Below are positions 1 to 9,363 of a stretch of DNA of 64,000 nucleotides, piece by piece. The notes beneath the pieces were generated by a model, which saw only the letters and a program-made list of their open reading frames with translations, searched no databases and was not told where the DNA came from. The translations under genes were made by a program, and so were the position numbers. How positions within the stretch are numbered: the first letter of the stretch is position 1; every line of letters begins with the position of its first letter. The DNA is from Io17-Chloro-G2 sp034428715. GTDB lineage: Bacteria > Chloroflexota > Dehalococcoidia > Lucifugimonadales > UBA3495. The stretch is taken from positions 1-64,000 of the forward strand of contig DAOUHE010000178.1 of assembly GCA_034428715.1 (NCBI GenBank). Direction: 5' to 3'.

Positions 1-150
1 CACTAGTGGCGGCTGGGCTTTGGCCGACACAGTCCGGGGGGCCGCCCGGTCGTGAAATCTGTAACTAACCGCCACGCCAATGGTAGCATAACGTGCGGGG
101 GCTTTCAACAGGAGGCGTGGCCCCTTGCAGGCAGCGCCGTCTCCCGCCTG

Positions 151-1473
151 CTACGGGTGAAGGTCCTTGAGTAAAAGGTCCACCACCTCTTTGCCGAGCC
201 GGACGCTGTAGTTGGTGCCCCGGTCTTCCGGGTATATCTGGGTGGTGTTGGCCAGGTAGAGGTTCTTGATGGGCGTCCGGTGGTCTGGAATGCGTTGGCT
301 GTAGTTCACCCCGATGATCGGTTGGGCACCGTCCACCCTGTGGTGGTGGTACTCCAGTATCCAGGACCGGTCGAATTGGGGATTGAGTTTGCGCAGGTGG
401 GGGATGAATTCCTCCAGCAGTTCTTCGGCGCTTTTCCTGTACAATTCGCTGTCGCGGCTGGGGTAGTTGCTGAAGTAGACGATGTGCCTGCCACCGTATA
501 GAGACCGGTCGATCATGTTGGTGTGCTCGATCACGGCCACGAAGGGAAGACCGCGGTCGGCCACGCTCAGCCAGTATTTGGACGTAAGGGGCCGGTCCAA
601 CTCCAGGATCATCAACACCGCGGATAGGTATCGGGTGTTTTCCAGCAGGTCCCGGTAGTCTTGGGGCAGTTCGGGGACCATCCGGGTGAAAATATATGAT
701 GGAGCGGTGGCGATCACCGCGTCGTACTCAATGGCCTCAGGTTCTTTCCCCTCGAACTGGACCTCCAACCCCTTGGCGACACCGTCTTCAACAAGGGCCC
801 GGTTGACCGCCGCCGAGAGGTGTACATGGCCCCCTTGCCGGACCACGCGCTGGCTCAGGACATCGAAAACCTCGCCGAAGCTGCCCATCGGGTAGCCCAG
901 GCGTTCCTTATGCAGGCTTTTCCCGCGGGAAGCGACCCGGAGATATATCTTGCCCCAGAGCCAGGTCATGCTTATCTGGTCGAAATATTCGCCGAACTTG
1001 CCCCGCAACAGAGGTTCCCAAATGACCTGGTATGCCCTCTCCCCCATGTGGTCGACGATCCAGTCCCGGGCGGTGATATTTTCAAATTTGCGCCAATTGG
1101 AAGTCTTTTGAAGTAAAAATGTCCAAAATCCCACCCTCAGCCGTTGGGTGAAAGGTAGCGGGCTGAACCGCATCAGATCCATTGGGGTGGAGAAATTCCA
1201 GATCTTCCCGCCGTGGAATAAGCCTACCTTTGATTCCAGCCACTCCAACTTGTTTCCCAGGCCCAGTTCGTGAATCAGGTCCACCATGTCGGTGTCGCTG
1301 ACGAACAGGTGGTGATAACCCCTTTCCAGCTGCCCGCCGCCAACGGTAAAGGTTGAAGCCTGGCCTGCCAAAAAGGGAGCCCGCTCGAACACCTCTGCCA
1401 CGTGGCCCTGTTTGGTCAACTCGTATGCTGCCGCGAGCCCCGCCGCACCGCCGCCTATGACGCCTACTTTCAT
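151..1473 (-). CDS. FAD-dependent oxidoreductase, amine oxidase/phytoene desaturase-like
   Basis: A 440-residue flavoprotein. The N-terminus carries a Rossmann dinucleotide motif (VGVIGGGAAGLAAAYEL, residues 3-19), followed by an acidic residue ending the second strand (VFERAP), and the C-terminus has the second FAD contact region typical of the amine-oxidase superfamily (LYLANTTQIYPEDRG). Protoporphyrinogen oxidase-like and UDP-galactopyranose mutase-like proteins share this plan; the substrate cannot be told from sequence. The stop lies only 10 bases from the start of the neighbouring flippase-like gene upstream on the same strand, so the two are probably cotranscribed. Genes of this type often sit beside glycosyltransferases of envelope glycan loci, which fits the neighbours. 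The family call is secure; the reaction is not. Confidence 0.85.
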   Translation of the reverse strand: MKVGVIGGGAAGLAAAYELTKQGHVAEVFERAPFLAGQASTFTVGGGQLERGYHHLFVSDTDMVDLIHELGLGNKLEWLESKVGLFHGGKIWNFSTPMDLMRFSPLPFTQRLRVGFWTFLLQKTSNWRKFENITARDWIVDHMGERAYQVIWEPLLRGKFGEYFDQISMTWLWGKIYLRVASRGKSLHKERLGYPMGSFGEVFDVLSQRVVRQGGHVHLSAAVNRALVEDGVAKGLEVQFEGKEPEAIEYDAVIATAPSYIFTRMVPELPQDYRDLLENTRYLSAVLMILELDRPLTSKYWLSVADRGLPFVAVIEHTNMIDRSLYGGRHIVYFSNYPSRDSELYRKSAEELLEEFIPHLRKLNPQFDRSWILEYHHHRVDGAQPIIGVNYSQRIPDHRTPIKNLYLANTTQIYPEDRGTNYSVRLGKEVVDLLLKDLHP

Positions 1474-1483
1474 GTCAGATCCT

Positions 1484-2653
1484 TCAGGTCACATCGTTGG
1501 CTGGCCCAGAGAGTTCAGGGGATAGTTCACCGGGCGCCGGATGGCCGGCTTCTGAAACCGGCGCCGGCGAGGCCGGTATGCTGGGCGCCGACGTAAGCTG
1601 TTTCAGCGATATGTTTTGAGTCCACAAAAGCGCCAAGCCCACCAGATTGACGGGTAGCCACAAAGCCACCAGATGCAGGAATGCGGCATAGGCTCCAGCC
1701 ACCGAAGGGTCTCCTCCCATGGCCACCAGGGTGACCTGCGCCACCAGTTCAAAGGGACCTATGCCTCCCATGGCGGCCGGCAATGCCGTGACCAGGTTCG
1801 AGGTCGCCGTCAGCAGCAACGCGGCCAAAATAAACACCCAGACCGATGGAAACAATTCGTCCAGGCCAAAGGAAAATCCGACCAGGAAGTACATGGAGCC
1901 TTCCAGGAGCCAAATGGGGATTGAGAACAGCAGCAGGACCAGGTGTTTTCCCGGAGAATTTAGGATTCCCAGTCCCTGGATGAAAGCGTGAACCAGGTCT
2001 CGAATCTTATGCCTAGCCTGGGCGGTGGGCACCAGCCGCAAAAACCACCCAGTCATGGCGCCGTCGGCGGATGATCTGGCCAGAAGGGTCAACACCAAGA
2101 GCGCTGTTAAAAATATGCCTACCACCCCGGCGGCCAATAACGAGGCCGTGCCGCCGGATAGGTTGCCGTAGCCGTGGAACTGTCCAAGCATCAGTAGCAA
2201 CGGCGCTGTTGCCACCACGAATAACAGCAGGGTCAGTCCGTCGTATACCCGCTCTACCATCACCGTGGCCAGGGCCGTGCTGGCGGAGCAATGCTCCCTT
2301 TGTGAGAGATAGTAGGCCCGTACCAATTCCCCCAGGCGGGCGGGCAAGAGGTTGTTTGCCAGATAGCCGATGACCACCACCGGATACAACCGGCCCACCG
2401 GGAATGACGCGATGGGAGACAGCAGATACCGCCAGCGGGCTGCCCTGAAATAAACGGCTATGAAATAAAGGGCAATGGCGGGTATGACGTAGAGGTAGTT
2501 GGCCTGGCGCAGGGACCGCTGTATCTCAACGAAATCCACCTGGTAGACCAGGATGCCCAGGAATAGCACGCTGGCCCCCACACCGGTCCAAAAGCGCCAA
2601 TCACGCAAAAACAAGAAATCCGTTCCTCGGGTTAGCCGTCTAGATGTTCCCAC
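1484..2653 (-). CDS. Flippase-like integral membrane protein (lysylphosphatidylglycerol synthase TM region family)
   Basis: A 389-residue multi-spanning protein with about eight hydrophobic segments. It shows the family's characteristic features: an early NNLLPARLGELVRAYYL-like loop (roughly residues 98-114) and a later ATSNLVTALPAAMGGIGPFE loop (roughly 286-305), the two most conserved stretches of the UPF0104/LPG synthase transmembrane domain (also seen in AglD-type proteins). No catalytic aminoacyl-transferase domain follows, so lysyl-PG synthesis is not expected. The C-terminal about 45 residues are Pro/Ser-rich and probably cytosolic. Between an FAD enzyme and a TIGR03663-type protein, it likely takes part in moving or using polyisoprenyl-linked sugars; this role is inferred from context. 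Confidence 0.82.
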   Translation of the reverse strand: MGTSRRLTRGTDFLFLRDWRFWTGVGASVLFLGILVYQVDFVEIQRSLRQANYLYVIPAIALYFIAVYFRAARWRYLLSPIASFPVGRLYPVVVIGYLANNLLPARLGELVRAYYLSQREHCSASTALATVMVERVYDGLTLLLFVVATAPLLLMLGQFHGYGNLSGGTASLLAAGVVGIFLTALLVLTLLARSSADGAMTGWFLRLVPTAQARHKIRDLVHAFIQGLGILNSPGKHLVLLLFSIPIWLLEGSMYFLVGFSFGLDELFPSVWVFILAALLLTATSNLVTALPAAMGGIGPFELVAQVTLVAMGGDPSVAGAYAAFLHLVALWLPVNLVGLALLWTQNISLKQLTSAPSIPASPAPVSEAGHPAPGELSPELSGPANDVT

Positions 2654-2771
2654 GGAATTCAGGCGCCTGGCTTGGCCATTGCGCCCGTTTTAAGAGAATC
2701 AAGTATAAATGAGGGAATCTGGGCCAAACAAGGACAATCCAGCCATTCATGGCGCCGTTCCGTGCGTCGTA

Positions 2772-5648
2772 CTACGGCAGATAACTATAATACTTGGAAT
2801 CGTACCATTCCCGTTCCAGCCGCCGGAACAACCAGTAGTCCAGGGCTTGGGACCAGGATTCACGGCTGGTGGCCGAGGACCGGAAGAAAGTCAGGTCTTT
2901 GGTGAATTGCTCTTTGCTGGGGATTCCGCGAAATCCCAAGAATGAACCCTCGGCTTGCCGGTTCTCGTCGGGCCGTCTATAACTTTCGGGAAACCACAGC
3001 AGATTTTTAAGGGGTCCGCGCTTTTCGAATTGCGCTAGATATTCGCCGTCCCGGTCGCCGTGCCCCATGGTCAAAAGCCGGGCCGAGGCCGTGGGCGCTT
3101 CGGAAACCTGCTTGCAGCTATCGTTGAATCCGTCTTCGGATTTCCCTTTGAAACAGGCGAAAGACAGAGCTCCATCATCCTGGGCATCTCGTACGTACCA
3201 CTGGAATGGATACCAAACATCGTAGTCCACCACCACTTTTGCATCGGGACTATCTGGAGGATATCGGCTGAACAGGCGGCTGTCCAAATCGTTAAATGTG
3301 TCCCGCAAATCGGCCGCGCCCTGGGCGTAGACTAGGATCTCCACGTTGGAGTCGTCGTAGGTGTAGGCCGCCCTGATAGAAGCCCAAACCCCTAAGGCCA
3401 GCAAAAATGCCGCCATTCCCAACCCGGCCAGGGCCATACCCTGCCTGGGCGTGGCGATGCGGACCAGGTAAGCGGTGGCCAGGCAGGCGACGGCAAGGCC
3501 GGCCAGCAAACCCCAGTGAGACGGACCAAAGGCTTGTGCCTGATTTAGGTAGGAATACAATAGGTAGAGAGCAGCCGCTCCCACCAGGGGCGTTATTAGC
3601 AGAATCGCCCATAGGCGGAACGCCACCCGGAAGCTGGCCATTGTCATAGCGTGTCCTCGTGTGGCGACGCGCACCAGGAAAGAATCTCCGAGGGAGCCTA
3701 CGCTGACGCCAGCTAACAATCCCCAGTGGGATAGCCCAATCGTTTGCTCCTGATCCAGGTAGGAGTAAAGGAGATAGATACCCGTCGCGCCAGCCAGGGT
3801 TGCAAGTATCAGAAACCTCCAGGTCTCCCACGCAGCGGCTCGGCGCCACTGCACTCGATTGGCCAGGTCTCCCAGATAGATACCTGCCAGAAATATGAAG
3901 GGTAATGTGATATTCACCAAAAGCCAGGGCATCTTCTCGCTGGCTATGGTGTATGCCAGAGTGTTCGCCGTGGCCCACAGCGTTATCGTCACCCCGAAGA
4001 TACTGCCCTTTTTCAAAAAAAAGATTGCGCCAGCGACTCCGAATATCACCGGCAGGAACTCGTAAACCGAAAGCGCCACGAAGTAGTAGTACCAAGGCTG
4101 GTTCCCCCGGGCCACGTCTTGTTGGGCTATCCAATAGCCCATCCCTTGCCAGACGCCGCTGAAGACTCCCGCTGGGTTGGTGAAAAAGGTGGTATACAGG
4201 GTGACCCAGATGATGTAGAAGATGGCGGCCATGACCAGCCATCTGCCTCCCAGCCAACGCACACCCAATAATGCAGACGCGGCCAGCGCCGCCAGCAACA
4301 GCCCCCCGGCTACCAGGTAGTTCACTGGTATCTCCCCTGGGCCGGCGTCGACCTTCACGCTGCCGGGCAAGATCCAATGGACCACCGCCTCCACATCCAC
4401 CGCATGGGTGAACATGACCAGATATGCCGCTGTTAACACAGCCGGGACTAGAATCAAAAGGGAGCTTTGCCGCCATGGATGCCTGGTGGCGGCCAAGGCC
4501 ACCAGCGCCGCCGCGGCCAGGACACCAGCTAGGGCCATGTCTGCGGCGCCGGTGGTTCCGGCCCAGTGTTCCAGCGGCTTGAGGACGGCAACAATGGCGG
4601 CCAGAGTAACCGCGACGGGGGCGCCAAGGCGGGGCGCCAGCCAGCGGGTCCAGCTCGCGGAGATGCCTTGGCGGGTACGCCGCTGGGCCAGCCAGCTCAG
4701 AACGGCCACCGCCAGCAGTGCGGCTAACCCATGGAACCAAGACGGCCCGGCGAAGATCGGGACCTCCACTATTGGCCCGGCCCACTGGGGAGCGCCGACC
4801 AACCCTCCTCCGTCCCCTTCCCGGCTGGCTAGGACCAGCCCCATCGCATCCTGGGCCAGGCTGGACGCGGCCATCCACTGGGGTAGGCTGAGGGTCACCA
4901 ACATAAGGAAAAACCCTGCCGGGCCCGCCAACTGGGAGAGGCGGACCCGGTTCAGGGCAAACGGCGCCAGTTCGGGCAAGGCCAGCAGGAACGTGATCCC
5001 GGCAAAGATCAAGGTCACGATATAGGCGGTTTCCTTGGTGGCGAACATGAACGCAAGAACCGCCGCCGCCAGGAACAAATACCGGTCGCGGCCTTCATGA
5101 AAATAACGCCACATCAGCACCAACAGCGCCGCCGCCCAAAAGGCCATGATGATGTCATTGCGGCCGAAACGGCTAAAGTAAAGCAGGGACGGAGACAGGG
5201 CCAGCAAGAGTCCGGTGATAAGAGCCCCGCCGCGGCCAATGTGGTCTTTCAGGAAGTAGGGCAGTCCCACCAGCGCCGCACCGAATAGGGCGTACCCCAG
5301 CCGGCCGGTGAAGTCGGTGTCGCCGACTAGCCAGAAGATTAGCGCGGTGAATTCTACCTGAAAGGGACCGTGCATCCATGCCGAATGGAAATACTCGTTC
5401 CCCTCAGCCAACCGCCAGGCAGCCTGAAGGTGGATGGCCTCGTCATAGTGCATTGTCCGGTCGCCCAATTCCCGGAGCCGCAACGCCAGTGCACCCACCA
5501 CCAATGCCAAAAATCCAACCTCGGTCCATCCCAGGCGGACATAACCGGCCAGCTTGGGTATCAGGCCCCGTATCGCATTTGACCCGCGGGCGTCATGCAT
5601 ACCGGAAGAGGGCGAAGCACTCATATATGCTTGGTTGCTGATGGGCAA
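2772..5648 (-). CDS. TIGR03663/Agl23-like membrane protein with GT39-type N-terminus
   Basis: A 958-residue protein with many transmembrane segments. After a short cytosolic head (about 35 residues) comes a GT39/PMT-like region with the acidic loop MHYDEAIHLQAAWRL (around residue 66), which in GT-C glycosyltransferases holds the metal/lipid-phosphate-binding Asp-Glu pair. The C-terminal soluble portion (about 770-958) is rich in Tyr, Trp and Asp (YPFQWYVRD), as in the TIGR03663 family. That family is known from Chloroflexota and haloarchaea, where members are annotated as flippase-associated Agl23. The protein is longer than usual, partly through an in-frame duplication of about 70 residues near residues 620-760. 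A 528-residue ORF in another frame of the same strand lies inside this gene and is a shadow. Confidence 0.82.
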   Translation of the reverse strand: MPISNQAYMSASPSSGMHDARGSNAIRGLIPKLAGYVRLGWTEVGFLALVVGALALRLRELGDRTMHYDEAIHLQAAWRLAEGNEYFHSAWMHGPFQVEFTALIFWLVGDTDFTGRLGYALFGAALVGLPYFLKDHIGRGGALITGLLLALSPSLLYFSRFGRNDIIMAFWAAALLVLMWRYFHEGRDRYLFLAAAVLAFMFATKETAYIVTLIFAGITFLLALPELAPFALNRVRLSQLAGPAGFFLMLVTLSLPQWMAASSLAQDAMGLVLASREGDGGGLVGAPQWAGPIVEVPIFAGPSWFHGLAALLAVAVLSWLAQRRTRQGISASWTRWLAPRLGAPVAVTLAAIVAVLKPLEHWAGTTGAADMALAGVLAAAALVALAATRHPWRQSSLLILVPAVLTAAYLVMFTHAVDVEAVVHWILPGSVKVDAGPGEIPVNYLVAGGLLLAALAASALLGVRWLGGRWLVMAAIFYIIWVTLYTTFFTNPAGVFSGVWQGMGYWIAQQDVARGNQPWYYYFVALSVYEFLPVIFGVAGAIFFLKKGSIFGVTITLWATANTLAYTIASEKMPWLLVNITLPFIFLAGIYLGDLANRVQWRRAAAWETWRFLILATLAGATGIYLLYSYLDQEQTIGLSHWGLLAGVSVGSLGDSFLVRVATRGHAMTMASFRVAFRLWAILLITPLVGAAALYLLYSYLNQAQAFGPSHWGLLAGLAVACLATAYLVRIATPRQGMALAGLGMAAFLLALGVWASIRAAYTYDDSNVEILVYAQGAADLRDTFNDLDSRLFSRYPPDSPDAKVVVDYDVWYPFQWYVRDAQDDGALSFACFKGKSEDGFNDSCKQVSEAPTASARLLTMGHGDRDGEYLAQFEKRGPLKNLLWFPESYRRPDENRQAEGSFLGFRGIPSKEQFTKDLTFFRSSATSRESWSQALDYWLFRRLEREWYDSKYYSYLP
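3390..3800 (-). repeat. In-frame tandem duplication (period 210 bp) inside the TIGR03663-like gene
   Basis: Two successive segments encode nearly the same two-helix unit. The first has YLLYSYLDQEQ then SHWGLLAG and FLVRVAT; the second has YLLYSYLNQAQ then SHWGLLAG and YLVRIAT. Equivalent Tyr codons sit at 3776 and 3566, exactly 210 bases (70 codons) apart, so the reading frame and membrane topology are kept. DNA identity is high but not complete, so the duplication is not an assembly echo of one read. Confidence 0.8.
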
Positions 5649-5701
5649 AGGTCCTGTTCAGGGGATTTTTGATCTTGCAGTGGGCCGAAAATCCTGAATG
5701 G

Positions 5702-8149
5702 TCAGGGTAATGTTTCGTATATTATTACGCCGTTGGCGGTGAACGCGGTTCTTAACAAACTGTCGAAACTCGCCAATTTCCCAACTCCGTAACTGGATAA
5801 TTCGCGGTGACCCAGGTAGACGTAACGCACCTGGTATTTTTCCAGGATCCGCCGAACCTCCTCCTCGTCGTGGCTTTGGTAGACCTTCTTCACGTCGGTC
5901 TCACGCCCTTCTAAAGGTTTCGCCGAGCCCCGCCACTGAAGTTCGTGGCCCTTCCAGCCCAGAATGGTGGGCAGGCCGGTGCTGGCGGAAATGCGGCCGT
6001 AGTCCGAGTAATCGTTGCCCACCGCTTCGACGACCCTGCCCCACGGCGCGTCGTCTCGCAGCCATTGGATGGCGGCGTATTCCCCGGAATGGCGGCTATT
6101 TAAAAACGCCAGCCCGTCCAGGGTGTTGTCGGCCAACGTTCGATTTTGACCCAGCCAGCCGGTGCGGTCCAGCATCGCTCCCGCCGGATAGTATAGCGAC
6201 CCGAGCACCAGGATGACCAAGACCCCGGTCCATACGTGGCTGCCGACCCGGCCGGCCCGAGTCCAAAGACTGGTTGATGGGGATGTTTTATCCGGCCCAG
6301 GGTGGGAAAACCAGTAATAAACCCCGTAGGCCGCCACCAATCCCAGGAGCAGCCAAGCCTGATAGTACACCTTGAATACGGTGTTCATCCGGCGGAATCC
6401 CCCGCCGAAGGAGTCCTCCACGTAAAACAATTCAGCGCCGGTCATGAGGAAGAAAGCGGCGGCAAATAGGATCAACGGGAAAACGGCGGCTGGTTCCAGA
6501 TCTAGCCGGGACCGGCGGATCGCGCTGTAACCGGCCACGGCCACCAGCGCCAATCCCGGCAGGACCCAGATGGTTCGGCGCGCCACCTCCACCACTGCCG
6601 CTCCACCTTCGCCGGTGAACAGCGTCCAGACCGAGATAGCAGCGATCCACAGAGCCAGCGGCGCCAGCGCGGTCAATCCGATGGCCAGGGCAGCAGGCGC
6701 GTCATGCGGTGAGTCAGCGGTACTCGAACCATTACTATGAGATGTCCGCAAGATGGACCTAATGCTCAACCTGGTAAACCCTAGACTCCCCAACTGTCGC
6801 AAAACGAAGGAAACGCCCAAGAAAGAGAACAAGCCCATCACCAAGAAGAAGAGGAAGGGCCGGGTAGGGTAGTCCTGTAGGGGCAATATCCCAGAAGCCT
6901 GGGACCCGAAGCCCAGGTAAAAGGGTAAAAACATGGCCACCGACATTGCCAATAGAGGCGCGAACATAACGGTGGCGTGGGCACAGGCTAGGGCCAGGTT
7001 GCCTTTCCGGGCGGCATAGCTTCTGGCCAGGATCACGGCTAGTAGAATCCCGGCAAGCAACGGAAAGTCCCACGTGTTGATAAACGCCAAGGACCCCACG
7101 AAAAAGGCCACCGCAAGCGATTCCAACGGCCGTCTCCTTAGCCAACCCAGTCCCGGCGCATCCACGGTCAGAAACAGGTTGAGACACAGGGACAGGCCCA
7201 GGACCATGAAGGGCAGCGCCAATACGTGGGGGTGAAGGTCGCCCAGTAAAAAGCTGAAAAATGGGAATTCGGTGATGGTATAGTCCAAGCTCCGGCCGTC
7301 GGCCACGGTGTCGATGACTCGGGTGGCCCGCCACCACCACCAGGTATCGCTGGGGAAGATGCCAGAAGCCGCCCCTCCCTCTAGCCCTTTTATCCCGACC
7401 CAATCCCAAAATCCAGCCGTCCCCCACCCCCGCACTTTGAGGAACTCCAGGACCCCTTCCAGGTTGCCCAGCAAAATGATCACCACTGGCGCCGCCAAGG
7501 CAAACCTTCGTGCCCGGGGCAAGCTAGCCTTGGTCAGGCGCACCAGGTTGTATAGCAAACCCATCGAGCCGGCGGCCAACAGGGCTGGGATCAAAGATAT
7601 CGCCAGGTTGTAACCCACCGCCGGCGAGATTCCTGACAGCTTTACCACCATTGCCATGGTGAAATGCCCGAAATAGTAGTAACTGATGGGCTGGCCGGCC
7701 AGCCAGGGGTCTTCTGGAGGAAAGTAGCGGCTTTGCAGAATGGCGTTAAGAAACCCGAAATCCATGGGCTTCTCAGTGTGGGAGATGGCCGGAGATCCGG
7801 AGGTGATGACGGCCCACAGCACGAAGAACAGCAGAAACACGGCCTCGCTGGCAGCCAAGAACCGCCATTCTGCTCTGAAAAACGACCCAATCCTATGAGC
7901 ATGGCTTTTGAACACCAAGGCGGATACCACGGCGCATACCGCCAGTATCCCAAATATGGTGAAACGGGTGTTGGGGATGAGCTGGGTCAAACCCAAGAGC
8001 CAGAGGGCATAGGAAAATAGTATCAACGCCAGGGGTTTGGCGACGGTGAATCCCCGGTCGGACAATCGGTGAAGCAGGACGAATGTAAGCGGAAATACCA
8101 GCAGACCCAGCAACTCGACGGCTAACAGCCAAACAAAAGCGTCGAACAC
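5702..8149 (-). CDS. DUF2298 (Chlor_Arch_YYY) multi-pass membrane protein
   Basis: An 815-residue polytopic protein of the DUF2298 family, found chiefly in Chloroflexota and Archaea. Family hallmarks are visible: YYYFGHFTMAMVVKLSGI near residue 160, and ITEFPFFSFLLGDLHPHVLA near 290. The C-terminal soluble part ends with a YLGHRELSSYG/VIIYETLP module that matches the end of the 1513-residue protein encoded at 46762-51303, so the two are paralogues. Unlike that paralogue this protein has no fused GT39 domain; the neighbouring TIGR03663 protein may supply that function in trans. It lies 53 bases upstream of the TIGR03663 gene on the same strand. The biochemical role of the family is not established; an envelope glycan or lipid-linked sugar role is inferred. 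Confidence 0.85.
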   Translation of the reverse strand: MFDAFVWLLAVELLGLLVFPLTFVLLHRLSDRGFTVAKPLALILFSYALWLLGLTQLIPNTRFTIFGILAVCAVVSALVFKSHAHRIGSFFRAEWRFLAASEAVFLLFFVLWAVITSGSPAISHTEKPMDFGFLNAILQSRYFPPEDPWLAGQPISYYYFGHFTMAMVVKLSGISPAVGYNLAISLIPALLAAGSMGLLYNLVRLTKASLPRARRFALAAPVVIILLGNLEGVLEFLKVRGWGTAGFWDWVGIKGLEGGAASGIFPSDTWWWWRATRVIDTVADGRSLDYTITEFPFFSFLLGDLHPHVLALPFMVLGLSLCLNLFLTVDAPGLGWLRRRPLESLAVAFFVGSLAFINTWDFPLLAGILLAVILARSYAARKGNLALACAHATVMFAPLLAMSVAMFLPFYLGFGSQASGILPLQDYPTRPFLFFLVMGLFSFLGVSFVLRQLGSLGFTRLSIRSILRTSHSNGSSTADSPHDAPAALAIGLTALAPLALWIAAISVWTLFTGEGGAAVVEVARRTIWVLPGLALVAVAGYSAIRRSRLDLEPAAVFPLILFAAAFFLMTGAELFYVEDSFGGGFRRMNTVFKVYYQAWLLLGLVAAYGVYYWFSHPGPDKTSPSTSLWTRAGRVGSHVWTGVLVILVLGSLYYPAGAMLDRTGWLGQNRTLADNTLDGLAFLNSRHSGEYAAIQWLRDDAPWGRVVEAVGNDYSDYGRISASTGLPTILGWKGHELQWRGSAKPLEGRETDVKKVYQSHDEEEVRRILEKYQVRYVYLGHRELSSYGVGKLASFDSLLRTAFTANGVIIYETLP

Positions 8150-8238
8150 GTTTCATCAAACCGGGAATGTATTTCTGGACTGCCAGCCGCCACCAACTGG
8201 GCCACGTCTTATAGAACGAGAGAGAACGGTTAGGCGGA

Positions 8239-9195
8239 TCAGGAGACCGGCGCCAGCAGGGATTCGATGAAATCCTCGGTGTCGAATGGCGCCATGTCAT
8301 CGAGGCCCTCGCCGGTGCCGATGAACAGGATGGGAATCTCCAGTTCCTGGGTGATCGCCAGAGCTATGCCGCCGCGGGCCGTTCCGTCTAGCTTGGCCAG
8401 GAAGATGCCGGTGCACCCAACGGCTTCTTGAAACGCCTTTGCCTGGGCCAAGCCGTTGTGGCCGGTGGTGGCGTCTAGGGTGAGGATCACCTGGTGTGGC
8501 GCCGCCGAATCCAGCTTGGTCAAAACCCGGTGCACCTTTTTCAACTCTTCCATCAGGTTTGACTTGGTGTGCAACCGGCCGGCCGTATCCACGATCAACA
8601 CATGGGCGCCCCTGGCCTCGCTTGCTTTATAGGCGTCATAGGCCACCGCGCCGGGGTCGGAACCGGCCTGATGGCTGATAACATCTACGCCCACCCGTTC
8701 GCCCAGGATCTCCAATTGCTCACTCGCGGCCGCCCGGAAGGTATCGGCCGCGCCTAAGACGACCTTTTTACCGGCCTGCTTGAAGTGGTGAGCCAGCTTG
8801 GCGATGCTGGTGGTCTTACCCACGCCGTTCACGCCCACCATCAGGATCACGTAGGGAGTCGGGCCGTCCTCGTCATCCAACCAAATGTCCGGAGATTCCT
8901 GGTTCTGCAGGTCTCGGGTCAATGACTCTTTCAGGTGAGCGAACAACTCGTCGGGCTCCGCCAGTTGCCGGCTGTCCACCCGGTTCCGCAAGTCTTCGAT
9001 GAGGCCTTGGGTGGTGGACACTCCCACGTCGGCGGAAATGAGGATCTCTTCCAATTCATCCCAAACGGCATCGTCCAGCTTGGAAGATTGCAAAAGGCCC
9101 AAAATACGCCCAAACCAGCGTTCCTGGCTGCGCTTGACCCCTTCGCGGGTCTGCTTTTGATTTTCCTCTTTGTTGCGTTTAAACAGGCCGAACAT
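8239..9195 (-). CDS. ftsY: Signal recognition particle receptor FtsY
   Basis: SRP receptor GTPase that docks ribosome-SRP complexes at the membrane. The NG domain is complete: N-domain helices (residues about 20-90), P-loop GVNGVGKTTSIAKLA, DTFRAAASEQLE, DTAGRLHTK (G3), LDATTGHNGLAQA, TKLD-equivalent LAKLDGTARGG, and closing GTGEGLDDMAPFD. I place the start at MFGLFKRNKEE (ATG at 9195) rather than 17 codons upstream, because this basic amphipathic head is the usual FtsY N-terminus and the upstream residues are not conserved-looking. The acidic A domain of E. coli FtsY is absent, as in many bacteria. It follows rnc on the same strand, a common neighbour. Confidence 0.96.
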   Translation of the reverse strand: MFGLFKRNKEENQKQTREGVKRSQERWFGRILGLLQSSKLDDAVWDELEEILISADVGVSTTQGLIEDLRNRVDSRQLAEPDELFAHLKESLTRDLQNQESPDIWLDDEDGPTPYVILMVGVNGVGKTTSIAKLAHHFKQAGKKVVLGAADTFRAAASEQLEILGERVGVDVISHQAGSDPGAVAYDAYKASEARGAHVLIVDTAGRLHTKSNLMEELKKVHRVLTKLDSAAPHQVILTLDATTGHNGLAQAKAFQEAVGCTGIFLAKLDGTARGGIALAITQELEIPILFIGTGEGLDDMAPFDTEDFIESLLAPVS

Positions 9196-9363
9196 GAGCC
9201 ACCAACTGGGGTAAGGGTAGCGAAATCGATCTTTGATTCGCCGCAAGTTGGATATGGTCCGAATAATGGTGCATCGTGCCTAGGATGCGTTGATCGTCAA
9301 CCGGTGGCCGGACGAAATGGAGTATATGGGTGGAATCCCGTGATTGATCGGGTGATATAGGTT

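Noticed and set aside
3292..4878. A 528-codon open frame on the minus strand
   Set aside because: It lies wholly inside the TIGR03663-like gene in another frame, has Gly/Arg/Pro-rich, non-globular composition, and shows no recognisable domain or ribosome site. It is a shadow of high-GC coding sequence.
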